Below are positions 34,859 through 42,760 of a DNA stretch of 64,000 nucleotides, piece after piece. The stretch covers positions 5,468,001 to 5,532,000 of the forward strand of contig NZ_JADPZX010000001.1 in assembly GCF_015712165.1 (NCBI RefSeq), written 5' to 3'. Under the pieces are notes generated by a model, which searched no databases, was not told the DNA's origin, and saw only the letters and a program-made list of their open reading frames with translations. The position numbers and the translations under genes were made by a program. Origin of the DNA: Streptomyces spinoverrucosus (GTDB lineage: Bacteria > Actinomycetota > Actinomycetes > Streptomycetales > Streptomycetaceae). Position 1 is the first letter of the stretch, and each line of letters begins with the position of its first letter.

Positions 34859-35079
34859 GGCAGTTCACCCCTGGATCGGGCGTTGGCGGCCGCGACACCC
34901 TCGCTGAGCGCGTCTCCTGCCGGGACCGGCTTCAGGTTCTCCGGGCCGGCGTCCCACTCCAGACCGCCGCCGATGGGCCGCAGCTGCACGTAGGGGCCCT
35001 GAAAGCCCATCACCTTGCCCGTCTTCCTGGTGCCCGTGTCTTCGACCGTCTCGCCGACGCGCGGCTCGTACGCGGTCAT
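34855..35079 (-). CDS. Small hypothetical protein, first gene of the radical-SAM operon
   Basis: The 74-aa product begins MTAYEPRVGETVEDTGTRKT and contains GKVMGFQGPYVQLRPIGGGLEW, a small beta-barrel-like pattern (KOW/SH3-like by appearance). GGAGG lies 10 bp upstream of the ATG; a GTG three codons... one codon earlier would also fit. It is the likely first gene of the leftward operon and faces a divergent XRE-TPR regulator across a 255-bp spacer. Confidence 0.6.
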   Translation of the reverse strand: MTAYEPRVGETVEDTGTRKTGKVMGFQGPYVQLRPIGGGLEWDAGPENLKPVPAGDALSEGVAAANARSRGELP

Positions 35080-35334
35080 CACCACTGCGCCTCCCCTGCA
35101 CGCGCGGCCGGGACGCGAGCGCGCTCCAAGGGCCCCTTCGAGCAGTCGTGGTAGAGACTTCACTGTCGACTCCTTCGCAGTCGGCCATGCCCCGGGGCCG
35201 TGACAGCGGTCGCCGGGGTCCTGAATGCCTCAACCTGCCAGGGAGTTCGGCTACTGACTTCCCGTCCGTGAGTATCCCCACGATGGGTACGCTGCTGCCC
35301 AGGCAGTGAGACATCAGGCGCGACGGGGCATCCC

Positions 35335-36663
35335 ATGACCGGATACGAACCGCCAACGGCACTCCCGCGGGCGCTCCTTGACCGCGAGGACATGAAGGCC
35401 GCGATCGCGGCTCACGACTTCGGCAAGGTATTCCGGCTCGCGCGCTCCGAAGCGCTGATCAGCTATTCGAAAATCGCGGCTGAGTGCGACATGAAGCCAG
35501 AGCGTGTCGGCCTCCTGGCGCGCGGTCAGGGCAGCGTTACCACGTTCGAGAAGATCGCGCGTATCGCCGACGCTCTTCGGATCCCAGGTCACCTGCTCGG
35601 TCTTGCCCCACGCGAGTGGGAAGCGCCGGCTGCGCTGCACCGTACGGTTCGCTCGCCTGCCCACACCCCCGACGCGGACGGAGACGACGTGCGGCGCAGG
35701 GAGTTCTTCAAGGCATCGGCCGGGGCCGGCCTTGTCGTCGCATTGCCCGAACTGACCCGCCCCCAGGCGGGCAGTCGAGTCGGAAGCGACCTTCCTGAAC
35801 GGTTGCGGGAGCGTGCGGCCCGCCTACGCCGCCTCGATGACGTTCTCGGAGGCGGCGACACCTACCGCGTCTACCTCGGCGAGTACGAGGCCACGAAAGC
35901 TCTGCTGCGGGAGGCGAGCTACACGGAAGCGACCGGCCGGGCCCTGCTCTCTGTGCTGGCCGAGCAGGCGCAGCAGGCCGGTTGGGCCGCGTTCGACTGC
36001 GGGAGGCACGAGGACGCGACCGGCCTGTATGAGGCCAGCCACCAGGTGGCGGTCGACGCGGGGGACGCAGAGCTGGCGGGCAACGCGCTCGCCTTCCTGG
36101 CGTACCAGGCCGTCGACGGCGACCGGCGCGCCGGGATCCAGATTTCCGCGCGGTCCGTTGAGGAGGCCGGCCCCGAAGCAGCCCCGGGCGTACGAGCGCT
36201 GCTGTACGAGCGGCTCGCCTGGGCGTACGCGGTCGCCGGACTCGCCGACGAAACGGAGCGCGCCCTCGATGCCGCGCAGGCCGCGCTTGCCGACATCGAC
36301 GAGCGTCCTCAACCGGACTGGGTGACGTGGGTCGACGAGAACGAGCTACAGATCATGACCGGCCGCTGCTGGACGGAACTGCGGCGCCCACTCCGGGCGG
36401 TCCCCGTCCTCGAGGCCGCGCTTGCGCGGTACGACGACGCGCACGCACGGGACAAGAGCCTGTACCTGTCCTGGCTCGCCGACTCCTACTTGACCGCAGG
36501 CGAGGTCGAACAGGCAGCCTCGGTAACCGGGCGCGCGCTCGACCTCGCATCTGGAGTCGCCTCGGTAAGGCCACGCGAACGCCTTGCCCCGGTCCTGCGG
36601 CGACTCGGCCGGCACCGGACGCTGCCCGCCATCGCTGAGCTGCTGGAGAAGACCGGCGCTTGA
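35335..36663 (+). CDS. XRE-family regulator with TPR domain
   Basis: The 442-aa protein has an N-terminal HTH (FGKVFRLARSEALISYSKIAAECDMKPERVGLLARG, residues about 28-62), a helical linker with ASAGAGLVVALPELTR, and TPR-like repeats from about residue 160 to the end (ATGRALLSVLAEQAQQAGWAAFDCGRHEDATGLYEASHQVA and similar). This architecture is common for Streptomyces regulators placed next to small-molecule or peptide clusters. It is divergent from the radical-SAM operon and probably controls it. Confidence 0.85.
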   Translation: MTGYEPPTALPRALLDREDMKAAIAAHDFGKVFRLARSEALISYSKIAAECDMKPERVGLLARGQGSVTTFEKIARIADALRIPGHLLGLAPREWEAPAALHRTVRSPAHTPDADGDDVRRREFFKASAGAGLVVALPELTRPQAGSRVGSDLPERLRERAARLRRLDDVLGGGDTYRVYLGEYEATKALLREASYTEATGRALLSVLAEQAQQAGWAAFDCGRHEDATGLYEASHQVAVDAGDAELAGNALAFLAYQAVDGDRRAGIQISARSVEEAGPEAAPGVRALLYERLAWAYAVAGLADETERALDAAQAALADIDERPQPDWVTWVDENELQIMTGRCWTELRRPLRAVPVLEAALARYDDAHARDKSLYLSWLADSYLTAGEVEQAASVTGRALDLASGVASVRPRERLAPVLRRLGRHRTLPAIAELLEKTGA

Positions 36664-36666
36664 TCC

Positions 36667-36993
36667 CTACTCGGTGGGCTTCGTGTTCGCGGCCAGCCAC
36701 CGCAGGCAGGCCTCTGATCCGGCCACGATCGGCACCGCTGTGATCTCCGGGTTCTGCCACGGGTGGTGCTTCAGAAGGTGCGCCTCAAGCTCGGCGTACC
36801 GGGCCCGCTGGGTTTTCAGCAGCAGCTGCCATTCCTCGCCGGTTCCGAACTCGCCGTCGTGCCAGAAGGCGGAGATCACGGGGCCGATGATCTGCGCGCC
36901 CGCAGCCAGCCTGCCCTGGACGACAGACCGGGCCAGCCCGACCGCCTGTTCACGGGTTTCCGTCGCTGTGGATACCTGCACGAAGTCAGTCAT
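36667..36993 (-). CDS. cutA: CutA-family divalent-ion tolerance protein
   Basis: The ATG at 36993 gives 108 aa, the normal CutA length. Typical features are MTDFVQVSTATETREQA at the start, GRLAAGAQIIGPVISAFWHDG and the HHPWQNPEITAVPI strand. CutA proteins are PII-like trimers with a debated role in metal tolerance. It converges with the XRE-TPR gene, with stops 3 bp apart. Confidence 0.9.
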   Translation of the reverse strand: MTDFVQVSTATETREQAVGLARSVVQGRLAAGAQIIGPVISAFWHDGEFGTGEEWQLLLKTQRARYAELEAHLLKHHPWQNPEITAVPIVAGSEACLRWLAANTKPTE

Positions 36994-37151
36994 GGGCCGG
37001 AGCCTATCGACCGGCCAGCCGCCCGCCTGCGGCCTACAGTGCCCCGGCTGACGACGGGGGTACGAGGCCGGGGCGCCGATGGCGCGCCCCGCCTGCCAGC
37101 AAGAGGCGCCCACCGTCTCCGGGAGGCGCCGGTACCCGGAAGGGGGCGCCG

Positions 37152-37535
37152 GTGAGACGGTGGGGCGACCACAATGCGCCACCGTGGCCGAAAGAGCAAT
37201 ACATCGGGCAGCGTTTCGGGCTGGAGGACGTGCCCGAGGGCGAGCGTTCAGCGGCTCCGGCTGCGGCTGGAGCACATGTTGGAGGCGGAGTCCGGCTTCC
37301 GCAGCGGCAGCGCGTACTGGGGCGAGGCCGGGCGAGCCGCGCACAGCCTACGATCCGGCGATCACGACCTTGACCGAGCGGCGCCGGGTGAAGTTCGAAC
37401 TGAACGCCCTCAGTACGGCGGAGGTGCAGCGGCTGGGTTGGTCGGGGTTCCGCCACCTGCCGACGCGGAAGGCGCCGCTGAGCAGGCCGCGAGGTCGCCC
37501 GGAGCACCGCGCAGGGGCTACGGTTGATTCATAGG
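37152..37535 (+). pseudogene. Frameshifted remnant of an unknown gene
   Basis: Three frames must be joined to read one plausible protein. Frame one starts at GTG 37152 (RRWGDHNAPPWPKEQYIGQR, then FGLEDVPEGER). From about 37245 a second frame continues RLRLRLEHMLEAESGFRSGS and AYWGEAGRAA. From about 37350 a third frame reads YDPAITTLTERRRVKFELNA, then LSTAEVQRLGW. The compositional continuity suggests a gene that suffered two indels. No family is recognised. Confidence 0.5.
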
Positions 37536-37588
37536 AGAATTCGGAATCCTCCCCCTGAACCGGGGACGGTTACGCTCTCCGGCCGAAA

Positions 37589-37659
37589 GCGTTCTTAGCT
37601 CAGTGGCAGAGCACCGTGCGAGGACGCGGGTGTCATCGGTTCAAGTCCGATAGGACGCC
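37589..37659 (+). tRNA. tRNA-like sequence with defective anticodon arm
   Basis: A 7-bp acceptor (GCGTTCT at 37589-37595 with AGGACGC at 37652-37658), a normal D arm (AGCTCAGTGGCAGAGC) and a perfect T arm (ATCGG-TTCAAGT-CCGAT, 37635-37651) are present. The anticodon stem can only be drawn as CCGTG/CGCGG around a 6-nt loop CGAGGA instead of 7 nt, so no anticodon can be assigned. It is 71 nt and lacks an encoded CCA. It may be a decayed tRNA or a mobile-element tRNA of odd specificity. Confidence 0.55.
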
Positions 37660-37727
37660 GCAGGCGGGCTTCCTTCCGCGTTCGGCAACGAGGGAAGCCC
37701 AGCGACCTTCACACGAGGTGATCGCGG

Positions 37728-39224
37728 GTGTTCCTGGCAACACAATTCCCGATCGCCGACCTGCGCCCTCTTCTGGCCCAGGAGACCCGCCGACTCGACG
37801 TTCCGTGCTGGCCGCTGGCGCAGTCGGGCGAGTTCGTCAGATCGACCGGGCCGGTGCGCCCCCGGAAAAGGGGTGGGGTGGTTCCCTGGTTCGGTGAGGG
37901 TGTCTTCTGCGACGCCGCGAGCGTGTTCCGCTTCCCACCGAGTTTCTCGGAATTCCCCCTCCTGCCCGGGGACGAACGTACATCCGGTTTCGCGTGCGCT
38001 TACCGACGGCTGGTCGCAGACGGGTTCGTCAGCACCCGGTTCGAGCTGGCCGTCACGGGCGGAAGGTCAGGAAGACGGGGGCGGGCGAGACTGCCCAGCC
38101 AGGACTTCGTCGCACTCCTGATCAACTGGCTGGGCCTTCCCGTCGCCATCACGTCCCGCGGTGATGGCGACCGCCGGAGAAGTTGTCATCTCGGCCAGGC
38201 CGGAACGCCTCTCACGGCGCACATGCTCCGGGCGACCACCAGATTCCCCACCGCCACCCCCGCAGTCGACCGTTCCTGGCTCCAGCCAGGCCGACCGCTG
38301 CTGCTGGCCGACTATACGTCCAAGGAGGCCGAGCGCCCGCCGGACGCCAGGGTCGTTGCCCTGCAGCAGGACATCGGGGTGTGCCTGGCGCACTGCCGGG
38401 TGAGCTTCCGCGGAACTCTGGTCGGCGTCTGGCTGCTCGAACGGACGGGCCCGAGTCCGGACAAGGACGCCCTGCGTCGACTCCGGATCCATCTGCTCCG
38501 TCTCCACACGGAGTACGAGTGCGTGCGACTCGTGCTCCGCTTCCTCACAAGACAGGCGCAGGACGGCAGGAACACCGAGGCCGTGGCGCGTTTCCTGAAT
38601 CGAGGACTCGACCTGCTGTCCAGCCCGAGGAAGTACGGGTTCGACCAGGATCCGATCCTGGCTGCCGCTTACGAGGCAGAGCAGCTCGTGACCGCGGACG
38701 AATGGCGGACCATAGTGCACATGCTGAGCGAGAAGCTGGCGCTTGAGCTGGCCCAGATCGACAACGCCACCTGCGGATGGGCTCGCTTGGACAGCGACAC
38801 CGTCGCAAGCGGTTCGCAGCCGCTGTACATCGCGGACCGGATCGTGGTGGCAGGGAGAGGCGGGACCGTGAACGAGTTCCACACACGCGCGGGCGGGGAC
38901 ATCCACGGCGTCATCGGCAGCGGAAACATCGTGACGAGCAGTTTCAACCGCATAGACGGCTCGACCCTGCCCGACGAAGCCAAGGCCTTGCTGAAGCAGC
39001 TCGCGGAAGCCGTCGCACTGACGGCGAGCAAGCTGCCCGCCGAAGAGGCCGAGCAGGTGAGCAGGGACCTCACCGCCTTCCAGGACGAGGCGCTGTCCGG
39101 CACACCGCGCAGGAACGTGCTTCAGGTCTTCGGCGATTCGCTGCAGAAGGCGGCTGACTTCGTCGGCGACGTCGGCGCCCCGATCGCGAACCTCGTCACT
39201 GCCGTGATCGACTTGATCGCGTAA
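37728..39224 (+). CDS. Unknown 498-aa protein with C-terminal glycine-rich segment and helical tail
   Basis: The GTG at 37728 is preceded by GAGGTGA about 8 bp upstream. No named domain is recognised. The N-terminal 170 residues contain a Trp/Phe-rich region (VVPWFGEGVFCDAASVFRFP) and FVALLINWLGLPVAI; the middle (200-340) is helical. Near residue 400 there is GGDIHGVIGSGNIVTSSFNR, a turn-rich motif, followed by a conserved-looking helical tail (EAKALLKQLAEAVALTASKL, EEAEQVSRDLTAFQDEAL, VGDVGAPIANLVTAVIDLIA). I have the impression that such tails occur in bacterial conflict-system proteins, but I cannot verify it. Confidence 0.75.
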   Translation: MFLATQFPIADLRPLLAQETRRLDVPCWPLAQSGEFVRSTGPVRPRKRGGVVPWFGEGVFCDAASVFRFPPSFSEFPLLPGDERTSGFACAYRRLVADGFVSTRFELAVTGGRSGRRGRARLPSQDFVALLINWLGLPVAITSRGDGDRRRSCHLGQAGTPLTAHMLRATTRFPTATPAVDRSWLQPGRPLLLADYTSKEAERPPDARVVALQQDIGVCLAHCRVSFRGTLVGVWLLERTGPSPDKDALRRLRIHLLRLHTEYECVRLVLRFLTRQAQDGRNTEAVARFLNRGLDLLSSPRKYGFDQDPILAAAYEAEQLVTADEWRTIVHMLSEKLALELAQIDNATCGWARLDSDTVASGSQPLYIADRIVVAGRGGTVNEFHTRAGGDIHGVIGSGNIVTSSFNRIDGSTLPDEAKALLKQLAEAVALTASKLPAEEAEQVSRDLTAFQDEALSGTPRRNVLQVFGDSLQKAADFVGDVGAPIANLVTAVIDLIA

Positions 39225-39339
39225 GTCCCGTCCCAGGGGCAGCTCCGCCCGAGGGGCGGGGCCGGAGACGAGCGGCGCGGTGACTGCTTGCTGGAGGCCT
39301 CCGTTCGGACGGTCTACGCGACGCCGACGCCCCGGCCGG

Positions 39340-39480
39340 CGCAGGGATCCGAGACCGCTTCAACCAGCCCCTCTCCTGGTTCGTGGATCACTGGGGCGGC
39401 AACCCTGACTTCACCTGTGTGATTGCCTTCGACGGCGAGAAGCCGGTGGCCTTCGCCTACGGGGCTCCGGCGACCCCACA
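39340..39480 (+). pseudogene. GNAT-like acetyltransferase fragment
   Basis: In one frame the sequence reads RFNQPLSWFVDHWGGN, then DFTCVIAFDGEKPVAFAYGA, which looks like the N-terminal strands of a GNAT-type protein. There is no start codon context and the frame breaks at the junction with transposase-like sequence near 39480. It is read as a truncated gene. Confidence 0.4.
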
Positions 39481-39716
39481 GCGCGCACAAGGTCGAGCTG
39501 TGCTTCACCCCGACCTACGCCTCATGGGCCAACCCGATCGAGGCCCACTTCGGCCCGCTGCGACACTTCACTCCGGCCAACTCCAACCACCCCAACCACA
39601 CAGTGCAGACCCAGGCCCTGCACCGCCCAGCGCAAGGAACGCGCCCGCATCCGCAGCGAGAATGGCATCCGTTGGGGCGGACGCCCCCTCGCAACAGCAG
39701 TCCGACCGACCCGTGA
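39475..39716 (+). pseudogene. IS630-type transposase C-terminal remnant
   Basis: The sequence encodes HKVELCFTPTYASWANPIEA and HFGPLRHF, typical of the last part of an IS630-family DDE transposase (final acidic residue in the NPIEA motif), then NSNHPNHTVQTQALH. After an internal deletion and frame change, from about 39629 it continues RKERARIRSENGIRWGGRPL, the usual C-terminal end. No terminal repeats or upstream transposase part remain. Confidence 0.6.
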
Positions 39717-39736
39717 CGCGGCAGGCGCGGCTTCTC

Positions 39737-40072
39737 TCAGCCTTCCCGAGGTTCGACTGGGCCGGCTGTCCGGGCGCCTGAATCCTTGCGTGCCGAGAGC
39801 AGGAACAGGACCGCAGCGGCGGCGGTGAAGCCGAAGCCGATGTTCATGCAGACCACGACCGTCTCGAATGACGCGTCGGCGATCCGGGGGATGCCGTTGA
39901 CGAGCATGAGGGCGTAGATGCACAGAATGCCGTAGGCGCGAAGACGCATCCCGGCCTGTCGCCTGCGCATCCACGGCGGTGTCCACCCCGCCAGTATCGC
40001 CACCGGCACCGGCAGCATGAGCGCCGTGGACACTGCCAGCGCTATCCAGTGGTACAGCGGATTGCCGTTCAC
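39737..40072 (-). CDS. Small integral membrane protein
   Basis: The GTG at 40072 follows GAAGGGGGC and gives 111 aa; the frame is open to 40219 but that part covers a GC-poor leader without a site. Three hydrophobic helices are visible: YHWIALAVSTALMLPVPVAI, LRAYGILCIYALMLVNGI and VVVCMNIGFGFTAAAAVLFLL. No family is recognised. It is the last ORF before the tRNA-His terminator. Confidence 0.55.
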   Translation of the reverse strand: MNGNPLYHWIALAVSTALMLPVPVAILAGWTPPWMRRRQAGMRLRAYGILCIYALMLVNGIPRIADASFETVVVCMNIGFGFTAAAAVLFLLSARKDSGARTAGPVEPREG

Positions 40073-40187
40073 CCCGCCCCCTTCGTAGGCGATCAACAGC
40101 CTACGTATGGTTGGCGAGGCCCGTCCATGCCGAACACCGCGGGCTACCGGCGAACCTGTCCGGTCAGAGCACTGCGTGGGCATGAAA

Positions 40188-40228
40188 GAGAGGCCGATGA
40201 CCCCATCACTTCGGGTCATCGGCCTCTC
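40188..40228 (-). terminator. Perfect 16-bp hairpin terminator after tRNA-His
   Basis: GAGAGGCCGATGACCC (40188-40203) pairs perfectly with GGGTCATCGGCCTCTC (40213-40228) around a 9-nt loop. It begins 7 bp past the tRNA-His 3' end and should terminate that transcript. Confidence 0.85.
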
Positions 40229-40235
40229 GACACAG

Positions 40236-40308
40236 GGTGAGTGACGGGACTCGAACCCGCGGCATCCTGGACCACAACCAGGTGCTCTACCAGCTGAGCT
40301 ACACCCAC
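40236..40308 (-). tRNA. tRNA-His (GTG anticodon)
   Basis: Minus-strand acceptor GTGGGTG pairs with CACTCAC (one G-U), D arm AGCTCAGCTGGTAGAGC, anticodon loop TTGTGGT (anticodon GTG) on stem CCTGG/CCAGG, and T arm CGGGTTCGAGTCCCG. A G lies at position -1 opposite discriminator C, as expected for histidine tRNA. CCA is not encoded. It marks the right edge of the accessory region. Confidence 0.96.
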
Positions 40309-40423
40309 CATGACCGGCGGTTCTACTGTCGTTTCCCCGACCGGCCGAGAAAAAGTGTACAGGGTCCGAAGGGGTGCTCGCGCCCGGCTTTCGCCGGGGC
40401 CCCGCAGCGGGCCCCGGTGGCGG

Positions 40424-41026
40424 TCACTGCGCGGGCAGGACGTGCTTCGCGGCGATCGTTCTGGCGGTGTCCGAGTCCGGCCCGGGCTGCGGTACGAAGA
40501 TGGCCTCGCGGTAGTAGCGCAGTTCCGCGATGGACTCGCGGATGTCGGCCAGGGCGCGGTGGTTGCCGTTCTTCTCGGGGCTGTTGAAGTACGCGCGCGG
40601 GTACCAGCGGCGGGCCAGTTCCTTGATCGACGACACGTCGACGATGCGGTAGTGGAGGTAGTCCTCCAGCGTGGGCATGTCGCGCAGCAGGAAGCCGCGG
40701 TCGGTGCCGACCGAGTTGCCGCACAGCGGGGCCTTGCCCGGCTCCTTGATGTGTTCACGTACGTAGGTGAGGACCTGGTCCTCGGCGTCCGCGAGGGTCG
40801 TGCCGTTCGGGAGCTCGGCGAGCAGGCCGGACGCGGTGTGCATCTGACGGACCACCTCCGGCATCGTCTCCAGCGCCCGGTCCGGCGGGCGGATGACGAT
40901 GTCCACCCCCTCGCCGAGTACGTTCAGCTCGGAGTCGGTGACGAGGGCGGCCACCTCGATGAGAGCGTCGTCGGACAGCGAGAGGCCGGTCATCTCGCAG
41001 TCGATCCACACCATGCGATCGTTCAT
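40424..41026 (-). CDS. orn: Oligoribonuclease
   Basis: The 200-aa protein is a DEDDh 3'-5' exonuclease: first motif VWIDCEMTGLS (D, E), second LCGNSVGTDRGFLLRDMP, third KNGNHRALADIRESI (His and Asp). It degrades di- to penta-ribonucleotides, including pGpG from c-di-GMP breakdown, which links it to the cdgA-like gene in this window. It is full-length and starts at ATG 41026. In Streptomyces it lies next to adpA, as here. Confidence 0.96.
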   Translation of the reverse strand: MNDRMVWIDCEMTGLSLSDDALIEVAALVTDSELNVLGEGVDIVIRPPDRALETMPEVVRQMHTASGLLAELPNGTTLADAEDQVLTYVREHIKEPGKAPLCGNSVGTDRGFLLRDMPTLEDYLHYRIVDVSSIKELARRWYPRAYFNSPEKNGNHRALADIRESIAELRYYREAIFVPQPGPDSDTARTIAAKHVLPAQ

Positions 41027-41141
41027 GCGTCCACCCTACGGCCGACATACGCATGTGAGGTGTGCCGCGTACGTGCGGAGACGGTGCGGGGTCCACAGGG
41101 GGCTGCCGCTCCCTGTGGACCCCGTCACACCGTTACGGCCC

Positions 41142-42383
41142 TTACGACCCGCTGCGCTGCCCCGGCAGGCTCGCGCGGGCGTACGCCTCCCGGTGGTGGT
41201 CCCCCGGCATCGCCGAGGAGCCGACCGCCGCCGTACGGCGGGCCTGCATCGGCACCGGGCTCTCCGGGTGCAGCGGCCCGGACGGCGGGCCGGCCTGTAG
41301 CGGCGGGCCGGTCATCGGCGCGGGCGTGCTCGTCGGGCCGTCGCCGTCCGAGGGGCGTTCGGACTGCGGGCGGCGCGCACGGTACGCCGCCCGGTACGCG
41401 GCCGGGGACGAGCCCAGCTGGCGGCGGAAGTGGCCGCGCAGGGCGACCGGCGAGCGGAAGCCGCAGCGTCCCGCCACCTCGTCCACCGAGTAGTCCGACG
41501 TCTCCAGCAGACGCTGGGCCTGCAGCACCCGCTGGGTGATCAGCCACTGCAGGGGCGCGCTGCCCGTCAGCGAGCGGAAGCGGCGGTCGAACGTGCGGCG
41601 CGACATGTACGCCCTCGCCGCCAGCGTCTCGACGTCGAACTGTTCGTGCAGATGCTCCAGCGCCCAGGCGACGACCTCCGCCAGCGGGTCGGCGCCGATC
41701 TCCTCCGGTAAAGATCGGTCCAGGTAGCGTTCCTGGCCTCCGCTCCGGCGTGGGGGCACCACCAGGCGGCGGGCCAGCGCGCCGGCCGCCTCGTTGCCGT
41801 GGTCGGTCCGCACGATGTGCAGACAGAGATCGATTCCGGCCGCGGTGCCCGCGGACGTCAGCACGTCCCCGTCGTCGACGAACAGCTCCCGCGGGTCCAC
41901 ATGGACCGACGGGTAGCGCTTCGCCAGCGTGGGCGCGTACATCCAGTGCGTGGTCGCCGGGCGGCCGTCCAGCAGGCCCGCCGCCGCGAGGACGAACGCC
42001 CCCGTGCACAGGCCCACGATCCGGGCGCCCTCCTCGTGCGCCCGGCGCAGCGCTTCGAGCGCGTCCTCCGGCGGTGGCGAGGTGATCGATCGCCAGGCGG
42101 GCACGACGACCGTGCCCGCGCGGGAGATCGCTTCCAGGCCATGCGGTGCGGTCAGTTCCAGGCCCCCTGTGGTCCGCAGTGGGCCGTCCTCACCCCCGCA
42201 CACCAGTAGTCGGTAGCGCGGTACGCCGGCGTCCTGGCGGTCGATCCCGAACACCGACAGCGGTATGGAACTCTCGAAGATGGGGCCGCCGCTGAACAGC
42301 AGCACCGCGACGATCTCCTTACGGCGGCGCCCGGACAGTTTCCGGGCCGCGGCATCCGGCGCGGCAGTGGAGTCGTGGCTCAT
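41142..42383 (-). CDS. adpA: AdpA, AraC/XylS-family master regulator of development
   Basis: The 413-aa protein has an N-terminal DJ-1/PfpI-like dimerisation domain (about 22-200; IVGLCTGAFVLAAAG contains the family Cys) and a C-terminal AraC double HTH (about 228-330; FDVETLAARAYMSRRTFDRRF and YSVDEVAGRCGFRSPVALRGHFRRQLG), then a Pro/Ser-rich tail. Codon 225, between the domains, is TTA (complement of 41709-41711), the rare leucine codon read by the bldA tRNA. By family knowledge it controls sporulation and secondary metabolism. Its position beside orn matches the S. coelicolor and S. griseus arrangement. Confidence 0.97.
   Translation of the reverse strand: MSHDSTAAPDAAARKLSGRRRKEIVAVLLFSGGPIFESSIPLSVFGIDRQDAGVPRYRLLVCGGEDGPLRTTGGLELTAPHGLEAISRAGTVVVPAWRSITSPPPEDALEALRRAHEEGARIVGLCTGAFVLAAAGLLDGRPATTHWMYAPTLAKRYPSVHVDPRELFVDDGDVLTSAGTAAGIDLCLHIVRTDHGNEAAGALARRLVVPPRRSGGQERYLDRSLPEEIGADPLAEVVAWALEHLHEQFDVETLAARAYMSRRTFDRRFRSLTGSAPLQWLITQRVLQAQRLLETSDYSVDEVAGRCGFRSPVALRGHFRRQLGSSPAAYRAAYRARRPQSERPSDGDGPTSTPAPMTGPPLQAGPPSGPLHPESPVPMQARRTAAVGSSAMPGDHHREAYARASLPGQRSGS
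41709..41711 (-). promoter_or_regulatory. TTA (bldA) codon in adpA
   Basis: In-frame TTA for Leu225 in the DRSLPEE linker between the two AdpA domains. In Streptomyces this codon makes AdpA translation depend on the bldA leucyl-tRNA. Confidence 0.95.
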
Positions 42384-42760
42384 ACTGCTAAGCCCCCCTC
42401 GGTGGTCGCGGCTCCTCGGTTGTGTCGCTCCTGCACGTTTCCCCTCGGTCCTGCACGAGTCCCCCGCCGTAGACAGTCAAGATCGAATCTACTGTGTCCC
42501 GCCGTGCCGGCGTGGCCAGTTCACCACCCGGCACATTGTCGACTTGGCAACTTGGCGTGAAGCATTCGATCACGAAGCGTTGCACTAGCGGGCCGCGCAG
42601 GGAAGTGCGCCTTGTCGCAGTGGCCAATCCACGTAGGGTGCGCGAGCCCCCTGAGGCCCTTTCCGTGCAGGTCGAACGGGGGTTGGGGGGTGCTCAGGGG
42701 CGTTGATGCACACACTTGAGAAGTTGGCTGAAAACATACGGGCGCGTGCGCGGAAACCGG
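42384..42760. other. adpA upstream region
   Basis: This 377-bp stretch has no convincing gene. It must hold the adpA promoter and its leader; the part at 42470-42600 is relatively A/T-rich (for example agtcaagatcgaatctactg) compared with the flanks. I see no strong hairpin or a clear palindromic operator. Confidence 0.4.

Noticed and set aside
27304..40235. Intact integrative element
   Set aside because: No integrase, excisionase, replication or transfer gene was found and no duplicated tRNA end was seen by eye.
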